The notes below the pieces were generated by a model, which was given only the letters and a program-made list of their open reading frames with translations, searched no databases and had not been told where the DNA came from. 64,000 bases of DNA. Source: Anaerolineae bacterium. GTDB taxonomy: Bacteria > Chloroflexota > Anaerolineae > Aggregatilineales > Phototrophicaceae. A program made the position numbers and the translations under genes. The stretch lies in NCBI GenBank assembly GCA_020849765.1, contig JADLAY010000005.1, forward strand, positions 61,987 through 125,986, in the 5' to 3' direction. This document shows, one piece after another, positions 27,509 through 37,812 of this stretch (position 1 is the stretch's first letter; each line of letters starts with the position of its first letter).

Positions 27509-28536
27509 GGGGCAGACACATCAGATTGTGAAATCGGAGCAGGGATTGTCGGCGCATTTGGAGCACTTTTGTAATCGTCCAGGAACTTGCGAATCAGTTG
27601 TTCGCTGATTTCACCATTGCGTTCCGAAAGACCTCGCCGCGCTTTCATGATGTCCGGAAGCTCGTACAACGCAAGCAGATAAGCCAAGAACAGAGTGTAG
27701 GCACGGCGGGGATGCCCCTGCATTAACCAGCTTCGAATTGAACGAAGCGCCCAAACCAACATCTTCATGTTTCGCTGAATATTCATCACCTTCATCGTAA
27801 ATCGAAAACGATTGTGATTTGCACTCCGATAGCTGATTTCTTGCCAACTGGTCCAATTCTGATCTGCATTCATTGGGCGAGAGGCGCCCACCTTGTGGCA
27901 GCACGTGGCGAAAGGTACGTACCAGCTTGACCAGCCCTGCATCCATGCCCGCCAACCAAGATCCAGGTCTTCAAATTCCAGAAAGAACGTAGGGTCAAAC
28001 CCACCCAAGCTTTCGAAGCGGTCACGCCGACAGAAATAGGTCGCTCCATTGGCACAAGGGATAGGCACTACAGAATCGACATCGAGTTGGGTGAGATGCA
28101 GGTAAGGTTGAAATGCCGAGCCAATTGACCCGGAACACATGTAAGTTGCGCCATGAATTATGAGATTCTTGTTCCAGTCATATTGCTTGCAGTCCAAAGC
28201 GAATAGACTTGGGATACTTTCAGCAACTTGCACAAGCTGCTCGATCATGTCCGGTGCAAAGCGCATGTCGGGATTTACGAAAAGTAGATAATCCCCCTTA
28301 GCTTCAGCGGCAGCCAGATTATTCCCTTTGCCGAAGCCATGATTTGCGCCAAGCGGTAACCATTTCACGTCGTCGTATTGCGCACAAATACTGGCGCTGT
28401 CGTCTTGGCTGGCGTTATCTGCGACGATAAGCTCAAGCTCAGTATACGTTTGCGCATGAAGAGATTCGATGCAGATGGGCAGATCATCGGCAGAGTTATA
28501 GGATAGTACGATAACAGAAACGCAGATAGACGGCAT
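27505..28536 (-). CDS. Glycosyltransferase family 2, rhamnosyltransferase-like
   Basis: The 343-residue product has VSVIVLSYNSADDLPICIES, LIVADNASQDDS, the glycine-rich GANHGFGKGNNLAAAEA loop and the NPDMR metal site, followed by the FEDLDLGWRAWMQG acceptor motif. This NPD variant with a GFGxxNN loop is typical of WbbL-like rhamnosyl- and galactofuranosyl-transferases, but the sugar cannot be assigned from sequence alone. The Ala/Pro-rich tail appears disordered. Confidence 0.9.
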   Translation of the reverse strand: MPSICVSVIVLSYNSADDLPICIESLHAQTYTELELIVADNASQDDSASICAQYDDVKWLPLGANHGFGKGNNLAAAEAKGDYLLFVNPDMRFAPDMIEQLVQVAESIPSLFALDCKQYDWNKNLIIHGATYMCSGSIGSAFQPYLHLTQLDVDSVVPIPCANGATYFCRRDRFESLGGFDPTFFLEFEDLDLGWRAWMQGWSSWYVPFATCCHKVGASRPMNADQNWTSWQEISYRSANHNRFRFTMKVMNIQRNMKMLVWALRSIRSWLMQGHPRRAYTLFLAYLLALYELPDIMKARRGLSERNGEISEQLIRKFLDDYKSAPNAPTIPAPISQSDVSAP

Positions 28537-28625
28537 CGGCCTAGGTTCCTGTGACTGAGTATGGCGGTGCGTGTACTTGTTCCATCAGTTCCTGTGATTG
28601 ATTGAGGAATATTCCGTCAGTCGAT

Positions 28626-29576
28626 TTATAGACGCCCCAGGCGATGCAGTAAGGCGAGCGCACCCTTGTATCCGATCAGTCGCACCAAAATGGGCATGCG
28701 TCTTCCTGGCGGTGAAAAATCAGGACATAGGGCGCGCATCTTCTGGATGCATTGATCTGACTTCGTGCGGTCATGCGCCATCAAGCGCAAAGCAACATTG
28801 AAGTACTGTCTTGCGAGCAGGCACTTTCGCTTAGGTGTTAGCAGGCCTTTCTCTTTAAGGAGGTCTGAAAACTTGTCTAGCAAGAATTTGTGTGCATGAA
28901 AGCGCCTGACCAAATCGCGCCGGGCTAGACTCGGAACATTAACGATAACCCTGTTCCAGGACGCTACTTCAGGCGCTGTAGGCAAATATCCGAAGCGTGC
29001 TCCGTCAATCGATACATGTACAACGAAGTCAAAATCGTCCAGCGACCACGCGTTTAGATCCCATCGGATATTTGTGATACAACGATTACGATACAGGTAA
29101 TTTGCCGGAGAACACCACCAATCAGAGAGCAACTCATCCAGGATTTCACCCTTTTCACCCGCAATGACAAGTTTCTTCTCATCGGCAACATCACGGTCAG
29201 TGTACTGAAACAATTGTCCCCAATCGGAGTAGCACACCTCAACATCTTGATTCTGATCGAGATATTTCATTTGCCTCTGCAACACTTGAGGATCAAGTAG
29301 ATCATCATCATCAAGAAACTTCACATAACGGCCTCTCAATGCATTCATGCCCGTGTTACGTGCGGCGGCAGCACCTAGGTGGTCTTGAAGAATCGAGATG
29401 AACGGCGCTTCCAGAGTTTGCAGATACTCACGAGTTCCGTCTGTGCTTCCGTCATCAACTATGATTGCTTCGTAGGTGCAGTCCAGCTGGTTGTGAAAGG
29501 ATGCAATCGCATTTTGAAGGAGCACTAAGCGATTATAGGTAGGTATGATGATTGAGAGGTCAATCTGATTTGACAT
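28626..29576 (-). CDS. Glycosyltransferase family 2
   Basis: The 316-residue enzyme starts DLSIIIPTYNRLVLLQNAIA, with AIIVDDGSTDGT, GAAAARNTGMNALRG and KFLDDDDLLDP giving the GT-A nucleotide- and metal-binding sites. LNAWSLDDFDFVVHV is the probable acceptor-site acidic motif. The DNA is visibly less GC-rich than the ABC and Kdp genes in this window, in line with acquisition of this part of the locus. The 89-base gap to the next gene holds a 14-base near-repeat (GTTCCTGTGAYTGA at 28545 and 28588) of unknown meaning. Confidence 0.9.
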   Translation of the reverse strand: MSNQIDLSIIIPTYNRLVLLQNAIASFHNQLDCTYEAIIVDDGSTDGTREYLQTLEAPFISILQDHLGAAAARNTGMNALRGRYVKFLDDDDLLDPQVLQRQMKYLDQNQDVEVCYSDWGQLFQYTDRDVADEKKLVIAGEKGEILDELLSDWWCSPANYLYRNRCITNIRWDLNAWSLDDFDFVVHVSIDGARFGYLPTAPEVASWNRVIVNVPSLARRDLVRRFHAHKFLLDKFSDLLKEKGLLTPKRKCLLARQYFNVALRLMAHDRTKSDQCIQKMRALCPDFSPPGRRMPILVRLIGYKGALALLHRLGRL

Positions 29577-29596
29577 AAGTGTTCGGCAGATTGATC

Positions 29597-30411
29597 TTAT
29601 GTTTGATAGGATGCAACAAGATGTACTTCAGCGTACTGTTGATTCTGAGGATCGAGAATCTGCAAAGAATAACCCATGTCAGACAACATGCCTTGAATGA
29701 CAAACATAGCACGAACGGTATGTACTTCGATCATCAATAATGGGTGATACTGAGATAAGAGCTCCTTTGAACCGGCAAGAAATTCGACTTCAGCTCCCTC
29801 TATGTCAACCTTTATCACATCAGGTCGAAGAAAACCCTCTTGGAGCAAACTATCGGCACGTCGTAGTGTGACCTCTGTAGATTGAAGTAGATTCTGATGT
29901 GATACTGCATAGCCGGTTGCTGGTCCAAGTGACTCCAGGTGTCCGATTGAGTTGACGCTTGAAGCTTGCCCAAGCATGAACCGCGCTTGCCCATCCTCAT
30001 TACCCAGGGCGAGTTCTTGAAGATCTATTCGTTCTCGAAGTTCTTCATTCTTTAGAATGTTCTTTTTTGCCCACGCTGCATTATGAGGATTCGGCTCAAA
30101 TGCCACGACCCTGCCTCTTTTACCTACCAGCGTACTGAGGGCCAGTGAGTGGTAGCCACAATGAGCACCCACGTCCCATATGACCTTACTCTCCAAATCA
30201 GGATAGACAACACGTAAAGTGTCATAGAGACCCGCATCGTACGTTCCGGCGCCCATTAGCGTCTGCGCTCCATCATTGGAGTCGAAATACAACCAGTGTC
30301 CTTTGAGCGGGCCACCTTGCACTCGAATCCAATCCCAGTTTGCGCGCGGCTTTTCCTGTAAATAATGCGATATTTTCCAGAATACCTTGTGCAATAACGT
30401 TCTTACCCCAC

Positions 30412-30415
<4 letters not shown>
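29597..30415 (-). CDS. FkbM-family SAM-dependent methyltransferase
   Basis: The 272-residue product has SAM motif VIWDVGAHCGYHSLALSTLV, post-motif VVAFEPNPHNAAWAKKNI and PDVIKVDIEGAEVEFLAGSK, the FkbM pattern. It overlaps the ABC ATPase gene by ATGA and lies 20 bases upstream of a GT2 gene. In Wzm/Wzt-type systems, methyltransferases often cap the non-reducing end of the chain and so stop elongation; that role is an attractive inference here but unproven. Confidence 0.9.
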
Positions 30416-31710
<1,295 letters not shown>

Positions 31711-31719
31711 CAAACCGTC

Positions 31720-32592
31720 CTAAACCACGTCCGCAAACGTCTTTTCGAGGCGGCGGAAGACCAGAATGCCGCTCACGAGCAGCAGCACGGCGACCACCGA
31801 CGAAAGCACCAGCATCGGGCCGGGCGCCGTATCGGTGTTCAGCAGTGCCCAGCGGAAGCCTTCGACCACGCCCGTCATCGGGTTGATGCCGTACAGCAGC
31901 CTGAGCGTGTCATTCTGGATCAGGCTGCTGGGGTAAGCAATCGGCGTGCAGAACATCCAGAACTGCGTCAGGAACGGGATCGTGTAGCGGATGTCGCGGA
32001 ATTGGACGTTGAGCGCCGAAAGCCACAGGCCGACCCCGAGCGAGGTGATCAGCGCCAGCAGCAGGAGATACGGCAGCAGGATGATCTTCGCCGTCGGCAA
32101 AACGCCGAACACGAGCATCATCCCCAGCAGTACCAGGAACGCGAGCGCAAAATCCACCACGCCGGAGAGCACGCTCGCAACCGGCACGATCAAGCGCGGA
32201 AAGTAGATCTTCTTGATCATGTTGGCGCTGACGACCAGGCTGTTCGATGATTGCGTCAGGCCATAGGCAAAGAATGTCCATGGCACGAGCGCCGTATAAC
32301 TGAAGATCGGGTAAGGCACGCCGTCCGAGGGAATGTCGGCAAGCCGCCCGAAGAAAAGCGAGAAGACAACCATCGTGAAGAACGGCTGCAAGATGGCCCA
32401 GGCCGCCCCCAGCACCGTCTGCTTATAGCGCACCTTGATGTCGCGCCAGGTCAGGAAGTAGAGCAGTTCGCGATACTCCCACACTTCGCCTAGCCGGAGC
32501 GCACTCCACCCGCGCGTGGGTTGGATGCGGAGATGATAGGCGTCTTTGGCGACGACCGGGGTCTGGGGCAGGGTTTCGACGGCTGGTTTCAC
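31720..32592 (-). CDS. Polysaccharide ABC-2 exporter permease (Wzm/TagG-like)
   Basis: The 290-residue protein has six predicted spans and the ABC-2 features YRELLYFLTWRDIKVRYKQT (amphipathic coupling helix), GAAWAILQPFFTMVVFSLFF and the late YGINPMTGVVEGFRW motif typical of O-antigen and teichoic-acid exporters. It forms the membrane channel with the ATPase encoded next. It starts with GTG inside a GTGA overlap with the upstream membrane protein gene. Confidence 0.94.
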   Translation of the reverse strand: MKPAVETLPQTPVVAKDAYHLRIQPTRGWSALRLGEVWEYRELLYFLTWRDIKVRYKQTVLGAAWAILQPFFTMVVFSLFFGRLADIPSDGVPYPIFSYTALVPWTFFAYGLTQSSNSLVVSANMIKKIYFPRLIVPVASVLSGVVDFALAFLVLLGMMLVFGVLPTAKIILLPYLLLLALITSLGVGLWLSALNVQFRDIRYTIPFLTQFWMFCTPIAYPSSLIQNDTLRLLYGINPMTGVVEGFRWALLNTDTAPGPMLVLSSVVAVLLLVSGILVFRRLEKTFADVV

Positions 32593-33806
32593 GGCAATGA
32601 CCCTCGACGAGAACTGCCGGCTGTCGATTCGACAAAAGCCGAGAGCCAGAATGCGGACAGCGCGAAAATCAAGTAGAACAAACCGTAACCGGCTTCGTTG
32701 AAGTCAGGCATTCCTGAGCGTAAGGTCGCCAGTGTGACGAGGGCGATTGCCGGAATGGCCTGTACGATGGCGCAGTTTCTGAAGAGTGCGGCAAGATCAT
32801 GATTCCATCGCGGATGTGCACAGATGACAGCGGCAAGCCCCGCGAGCACGATGATCTTGAGGTTCGCCTGGGGCAGTATATTATCGAACTGGCCGAGCTT
32901 GTGGGCAGCGTGCAATGGTGAAAATTCCCCTGGGTCCGTCAGATAGTAAGGCAGTGTCACCAAAGTGGCGGCTGCCCCAACAATCAGGAAGTAACCAAAA
33001 GCCTCTTTCCAACCCCGTAGCTGCGCCATCAATGAAAAGACAAGCGGAAGAATCAGCAGAAAGTTGGCGCGTGATGACAGGCTCACGCCCAGGAAAAAGG
33101 CCGCACCGTAACTGTAGTTGTGCCACTTGTGATCGGGATCAGAGAGTATCACCAGACCCCAAATCGCCAAGGTTACATAAATACTGTTCGAGAGGGAATC
33201 GTTTCCGGTCAAGATGCTGTAAAGGACAACAGGTGACAGAGCCAGAAGCGTTACGATGTAGAACAGGCTCACGCGTGCATCCTGGAAAACGCGCGCTAGA
33301 AACCACCCCAGCGCAGCGAGCCAGAACAGATTTTGAAGCGCGCTGGCTCCCAACAGCACAAATGGCGCAGCAAGCCACAGGGCGCCGGGCATGGGGGAAA
33401 TCCGATTTCCCAGGTAGGTTCTTTCGTAGTATGGGAAGTGCCCCCGCAGAAGTTCTGTGACGGCAATGTCGAGCGCGTCGTCGCTATCATTCCCACCGCC
33501 AATTTGACCCGAATCGAGATAGGGATACAGGATGAGGAATGCGCCGATCAGCACGGCCAGGATGACAATGAACGCAAGGGTTGCCTGGCGAGTGGTGAGC
33601 GAGGAGAAGTATTTCGGAATGAGATCCCAGCCCCAAATAGTGATTATCCCAACCCCCAAGACATAAGCCACGACACCGATGCTGCCGACAAAGCGTTGAA
33701 TGATCCCAAGTGATGGCACGATCAGCACGAGCGCGAACACAAGGCGCCAGGGCCAGCGCTGGTCTGTATTGGAAACAAGAAGACCCTCTTGTCGAAGCCC
33801 GGTCAC
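32589..33806 (-). CDS. Polytopic membrane protein of polysaccharide locus, function not recognised
   Basis: The 405-residue product has about ten predicted spans separated by short loops. An acidic loop after the third span (DSGQIGGGNDSDDALDIAVT) and HFPYYERTYLGNRISPMPG recall the first extracytoplasmic loop of GT-C/DUF2029-like mannosyltransferases. I cannot assign a family firmly. It is the first gene of the leftward run, starting with GTG at 33806 with only a weak ribosome site. The 235-base divergent gap to the Wzc-like gene should hold the promoters for both directions, but I see no clear hexamer pair there. Confidence 0.65.
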   Translation of the reverse strand: MTGLRQEGLLVSNTDQRWPWRLVFALVLIVPSLGIIQRFVGSIGVVAYVLGVGIITIWGWDLIPKYFSSLTTRQATLAFIVILAVLIGAFLILYPYLDSGQIGGGNDSDDALDIAVTELLRGHFPYYERTYLGNRISPMPGALWLAAPFVLLGASALQNLFWLAALGWFLARVFQDARVSLFYIVTLLALSPVVLYSILTGNDSLSNSIYVTLAIWGLVILSDPDHKWHNYSYGAAFFLGVSLSSRANFLLILPLVFSLMAQLRGWKEAFGYFLIVGAAATLVTLPYYLTDPGEFSPLHAAHKLGQFDNILPQANLKIIVLAGLAAVICAHPRWNHDLAALFRNCAIVQAIPAIALVTLATLRSGMPDFNEAGYGLFYLIFALSAFWLSAFVESTAGSSRRGSLP

Positions 33807-34041
33807 CTGCTCTCACCTTGTTGAGCTATCGCCGAATGGGTTTGTCAGCACGATAATGGTCACTACATGATAGACTGTAGCACAAGATGGAATGTCTGAT
33901 CCAAGTGTGAATCAAGGCGTCATACAATGCGCCTGGTAATTTCTCAGGCAGATATGCCGGCGAGAATTTCAGACGCTCGACTTGCGCGGCGAATTGTCGA
34001 TGAGTCTGGCATTTAGCAGTTGAACGGATAGCTACCGGCTT

Positions 34042-35676
34042 ATGGAACTTGCGCACATCGTCCGCCTGATGCGTCGTTGGGGCTGGTTGATGATCGTCAT
34101 GGCGATGATCGCCGGTGGCGTCGCCTACGTGACGCGCAGTGGTCTGCCGCCCACCTACCGCGCGGAGACCATCATCGTCATTGGCAGCTTCATGCAAGCC
34201 TCTAATCCGCAAGCGGGCGAGATCAGCGCGGGTGTCGAGCTTGTCGATACGTACGCAGAACTTGTCATCACGAATGGGGTTCTCGAATCGGCCTTGCAGT
34301 CGCTCGGCTTGAACATGTCTCCGCAAGGGCTGCGCGACTCTCTGGCGATTGATTCCGTGCCGAACACGCCGCTGCTCGTGCTGTCGATGTCCGGCGGAGA
34401 TGCCGTCCAGATCACAGACATCCTGAATGCAGTCGCCGACCAACTCATCCTGTCCAGCCCCACCAACATTACGCCGGAACAACAGGAACAGATTGACCTC
34501 GCTAACGAGCAGATCATGCGGCTGCGAACGCAATTGGATACGGCCAGCACGGAGCAATTGCTGCTCGATCAGCGCCGCTCGCAAACGACTGATCCGGTTG
34601 AACTGGAGCAGATCGAACGCAACTACACTGACCTGACTGCGCAGATCAACTCGATTTCGGCCACGATTGCCCTCTTTAACGACACGGTGACGACCTTGCA
34701 GCGGCGCACAAACTCAGTCGAGATCGTGGAGCCTGCCCGCGTGCCCGCCGCCCCGGTCGATCAGAACCTGTTGACCACAACCCTGCTTGGCGCTGTCATC
34801 GGTGCGGTGTTGGCATTCTCGACCGGCGCATTCATCGATTACCTCGACGACACCCTGACCACGAGCGAACAACTGGCAAAAGTGCTTGGCTTGCCGGTGC
34901 TGGGTGTCATCGGATGGATCGGCAAGTCGGGCCAGGCGTATCGCGAGCAGCTGATTTCCGAGCTGCCCTTGATGGTCTCGCAGGTGGCGGAAGGCTACCG
35001 CACCATTCGGACGAATCTGCTGTTCTCCGCCGCTAGCGAACGACGCAAACTCTATTTGATCACGAGCGCCGGGCCGCAGGAAGGCAAGAGCCTGACGTCG
35101 GCCAACCTGGCGATCTCGATGGCGCTCGCCGGGCAGCGCGTCCTCTTGATCGACTGCGACCTGCGCCGCCCGCGCCTGCACGAGATCTTCGGTCTCAAGA
35201 ACGACGTTGGCTTAACGACCTTACTCATGTCATCGCATCAGAATGGCAGTTCGGCGCACGGCGCGCAGTTGAGCCAGTGCGTGCAGAAGACGCACGTCGA
35301 AAAGCTCTATGCCATCACCAGCGGCTTCATCCCGCAGAACCCGAACGAGATCCTCGGCTCGGCGCTGATGCAGCACTGGATGCGTACGCTGCAAGAATCG
35401 CCGGACTTCGACGTCATCCTGCTGGATACGCCGCCCGCGCTCTTGCTCTCGGATAGTGTCGTTTTGTCCGCGTCGACCAACGCGGAAGTGGTGCTGATCG
35501 TGGAAGCGGGGCGGACGCGCCGGGCCGCCGCGCAGCGTGTGAAGGAGATGTTCGCGCACACCGGCTGTCACATCACAGGCGCCATTCTCAATGGCGTGAG
35601 CCTACGTGACGAAAGTTACACCTATGGCTACGGCTACGGGTATGGCAGCTACTATGACAATTCCAGCGCCAGCTAA
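34042..35676 (+). CDS. Wzc-like polysaccharide co-polymerase / BY-type tyrosine autokinase
   Basis: The 544-residue product has a Wzz-type domain between two membrane spans (about 13-34 and 245-268) with a coiled central part (residues about 140-200). A cytoplasmic BY-kinase follows: Walker A SAGPQEGKSLTSANLA, Walker A' LLIDCDLRRPRLHEIF and Walker B VILLDTPPALLLSDS. The C-terminus is a tyrosine cluster with seven Tyr in the last 20 residues (YTYGYGYGYG then SYY), the usual autophosphorylation tail. It controls chain length and assembly of the surface polysaccharide. It is divergent from the main leftward glycan run and converges with an FkbM gene 9 bases downstream. Confidence 0.94.
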   Translation: MELAHIVRLMRRWGWLMIVMAMIAGGVAYVTRSGLPPTYRAETIIVIGSFMQASNPQAGEISAGVELVDTYAELVITNGVLESALQSLGLNMSPQGLRDSLAIDSVPNTPLLVLSMSGGDAVQITDILNAVADQLILSSPTNITPEQQEQIDLANEQIMRLRTQLDTASTEQLLLDQRRSQTTDPVELEQIERNYTDLTAQINSISATIALFNDTVTTLQRRTNSVEIVEPARVPAAPVDQNLLTTTLLGAVIGAVLAFSTGAFIDYLDDTLTTSEQLAKVLGLPVLGVIGWIGKSGQAYREQLISELPLMVSQVAEGYRTIRTNLLFSAASERRKLYLITSAGPQEGKSLTSANLAISMALAGQRVLLIDCDLRRPRLHEIFGLKNDVGLTTLLMSSHQNGSSAHGAQLSQCVQKTHVEKLYAITSGFIPQNPNEILGSALMQHWMRTLQESPDFDVILLDTPPALLLSDSVVLSASTNAEVVLIVEAGRTRRAAAQRVKEMFAHTGCHITGAILNGVSLRDESYTYGYGYGYGSYYDNSSAS

Positions 35677-35685
35677 GTAAGGTGC

Positions 35686-36444
35686 TCAATCGACATCGTT
35701 CGGAAGTGCGAGCGTATTCACACTCGCCCTGCTGAGCGGCACGCGTTTGGCTGGGCGCAATTCAGCGTCATAGAGCGTGTAGTTCGCATCCGTCAGCATC
35801 CGGGTCACGCTGTCCGCGTTGCGCCCGATGACCTCGCACAAGATCACCGGCCTGACCTCGCGTAAGAGTCGGGCTGCGCCAGACAAGACGTTCGCTTCAA
35901 CGCCTTCCACGTCAATCTTCAACACCCGCGGTCGATCATAGTGGTCGAGCAGCCAGTCGAGGCTGATCGTCATCACGAGCTGCTTCTCTCTGGCATTGTC
36001 ATCGGAGAGGGTGCCGCCTGCCAATGAATTCAGCGCGCGCAGACGCCGGGCGATGTAGAACGTCGACACCTCGACCGAGGCGGAGACGGCAACCGGGAGG
36101 ATGTCGACCGGCAGTTCAGGATTCAGCCGGGCGGAACGGCGGAGCAGGTCAACCAGCCAGGTATCCGGCTCGACGGCCAGCACCTTCCCGCGATCGCCCG
36201 CCAGACCCGCCGCGGCAAACGCGAACAACCCGACGTTAGCCCCGATATCCCAGACCACGTCGCCGGGCTTGACCAATTCCTCGACCATGCCCAGCAGCCA
36301 TGGATCGACTCGTTCCAGACTTGGCTGCCAATATCTGAGGGATGCTCCGGGCGTGCAGACCAGCCGCCCACCACCGAACCGCGATGGCAAGCGCCGCCGC
36401 ACGATGACCCGTCGGCTCAGGCGCTCGATAAACGATCTCCACAC
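35686..36444 (-). CDS. FkbM-family SAM-dependent methyltransferase
   Basis: The 252-residue product has VVWDIGANVGLFAFAAAGLA (SAM motif), VLAVEPDTWLVDLL and PRVLKIDVEGVEANVLSGAA, the FkbM family signature. Unlike the two other FkbM genes in this locus it has the high GC content of the flanking chromosome. It starts with GTG, and its promoter would lie in the divergent gap shared with the LacI gene at 36686. A role in glycan methylation is inferred from its neighbours only. Confidence 0.87.
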   Translation of the reverse strand: MWRSFIERLSRRVIVRRRLPSRFGGGRLVCTPGASLRYWQPSLERVDPWLLGMVEELVKPGDVVWDIGANVGLFAFAAAGLAGDRGKVLAVEPDTWLVDLLRRSARLNPELPVDILPVAVSASVEVSTFYIARRLRALNSLAGGTLSDDNAREKQLVMTISLDWLLDHYDRPRVLKIDVEGVEANVLSGAARLLREVRPVILCEVIGRNADSVTRMLTDANYTLYDAELRPAKRVPLSRASVNTLALPNDVD

Positions 36445-36596
36445 CGTTGGCTACCTTGTGCGTATGAACATGCCAGACACGCAAAGATACATCATAGGTT
36501 GCCTATTTGGACAATAGAGACGGAAACACTTTGGATCTCCCCCTCTCAGTGACGACCCGACAGGCATGATTCTTGCGTTTGATCGGCCTCTCAAAC

Positions 36597-36619
36597 GGTG
36601 AAACGCATTGGCTTTCACC
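36597..36619. promoter_or_regulatory. Dyad upstream of LacI promoter, possible second operator
   Basis: GGTGAAA (36597-36603) and TTTCACC (36613-36619) form a perfect 7-bp inverted repeat with a 9-base centre, just upstream of the -35 box at 36625. Its TGAAA half-site resembles the operator at 36659-36672, so it may be an auxiliary site for the same repressor. Confidence 0.35.
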
Positions 36620-36624
36620 ATTTC

Positions 36625-36653
36625 TTGACAAGCGTCTTCAATCGCGTTACAGT
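36625..36653 (+). promoter_or_regulatory. Sigma-70-type promoter of the LacI/Dpp-type operon
   Basis: TTGACA (36625-36630) and TACAGT (36648-36653) are separated by 17 bases. The start point would fall at about 36660, inside the LacI-type operator that follows. The leader to the ATG at 36686 would be only about 25 bases. Confidence 0.7.
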
Positions 36654-36658
36654 GCTTA

Positions 36659-36672
36659 TGAAATCGTTTTCA
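36659..36672. promoter_or_regulatory. LacI-family operator at the transcription start
   Basis: TGAAATCGTTTTCA is a 14-bp dyad with central CG and six of seven arm positions matching. It overlaps the expected start of the promoter at 36625-36653. It differs in sequence from the TGTAA-type operators near 1.3-1.5 kb, matching a distinct LacI paralogue. Confidence 0.6.
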
Positions 36673-36685
36673 AAAGCCACGTGCC

Positions 36686-37729
36686 ATGAAGCCGCGCAAG
36701 CAGCAAGCCGATGTTCCCACCATCCGTCAAGTTGCCGATAAGGTAGGGGTTTCGCCTGCGACTGTTTCCCGCGTTCTCAATGGTTACCCCCACATTCGGG
36801 ATGAAGTCCGCCAGAACGTCCTCAACGCCATCGCCGAACTCGGCTACAAGCCCAACCGAGTCGCCCAGCGCCTGCGCGGCAATCACAGCCGCCTGATCGG
36901 CATCATGGTGACGGACATCACCAATCCCTTCTTCAACACCATCATGGCCGGGATTGAGAAGACCTTCTATGAGCATGGCTACAGCGTCCTCATGAGCAAC
37001 ACCTCGGCGGATGTCCGCAAGGAACTCGAATACCTCGAAATGATGCGCAAGGAAGAGATCGCCGGGTTGATCATTGCGCCCACCAGCGAGAACGTGGAAC
37101 GCGTCGTCGAACTGGCGGAGGGTGGACTGCCTCTGGTGGTGATCGACCGCCGCATCAAGGGGAAGCAGGCGCGCCATCTCGACATGGTGTTGGCGGACAA
37201 CACCGAGGGCGCTTACAACGCGGTCACGCATCTGATCAAGCTAGGGCACAAGCGCATCGGCCTCGTGGGTGGCCCGCAGCGTCTCACCAGCGGGCGCGAA
37301 CGCCTCGAAGGCTACCGGCAGGCGATGCGCGACGCAGGCCTGCCAATATCCAAGCAATGGGTGTGCCTCGGCGATCATCGTTACGAGAGTGGTTTTGAAC
37401 TCCAACTCCAACTCCTGGAATGCGATCCGCCCATCACTGCCGTTTTCACCAGCAACAACATGATGACCCTGGGCGCCCTCAACGCCCTGCATCTCAAAGG
37501 CAGGCGCATTCCGCAGGACATCGCCATTGTCGGTTTCGACGACACCGGCTGGTCAATCTCGCTCAATCCGCCGCTCACCGCCGTGAGCCAACCGACGGCT
37601 GAAATCGGCACCCTGGCGGCTCAGTTATTGCTCGAACGCATCGCCAAGCCTGATCTCCCGGTGCGGTTGATGACGTTGAAAACAGAGTTGAAAGTGCGGC
37701 AGTCCTGCGGAAGCAACCTGCCGCCATGA
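36686..37729 (+). CDS. LacI/GalR-family transcriptional regulator
   Basis: The 347-residue product has the helix-turn-helix PTIRQVADKVGVSPATVSRV and hinge YKPNRVAQRL, followed by a complete effector domain (TDITNPFFNTIMAGIEKTFY, and C-terminal DIAIVGFDDTGWSISLNPPL). It is the first gene of a run leading into a Dpp-type importer, 83 bases before the binding-protein gene. A LacI-type operator on its own promoter points to autoregulation and to control of the whole operon. LacI regulators usually sense sugars or nucleosides, so this hints that the importer's substrate may not be a simple peptide. Confidence 0.95.
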   Translation: MKPRKQQADVPTIRQVADKVGVSPATVSRVLNGYPHIRDEVRQNVLNAIAELGYKPNRVAQRLRGNHSRLIGIMVTDITNPFFNTIMAGIEKTFYEHGYSVLMSNTSADVRKELEYLEMMRKEEIAGLIIAPTSENVERVVELAEGGLPLVVIDRRIKGKQARHLDMVLADNTEGAYNAVTHLIKLGHKRIGLVGGPQRLTSGRERLEGYRQAMRDAGLPISKQWVCLGDHRYESGFELQLQLLECDPPITAVFTSNNMMTLGALNALHLKGRRIPQDIAIVGFDDTGWSISLNPPLTAVSQPTAEIGTLAAQLLLERIAKPDLPVRLMTLKTELKVRQSCGSNLPP

Positions 37730-37812
37730 AAGGGGGCAAGCCTGAATACCTTACCAAACGTTCGCAAACCATCTCTGTCAACGGTTAGTAACTAGAAAGG
37801 ACGAAGTCGCAC

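Noticed and set aside
33807..34041. Promoter pair between the glycan run and the Wzc-like gene
   Set aside because: The gap must contain promoters, but no -35/-10 pair with proper spacing stood out on either strand.
33826..34584. Leftward ORF crossing the Wzc promoter region
   Set aside because: It mostly mirrors the 5' part of the Wzc-like gene and has no family features; the rest covers the divergent regulatory gap.
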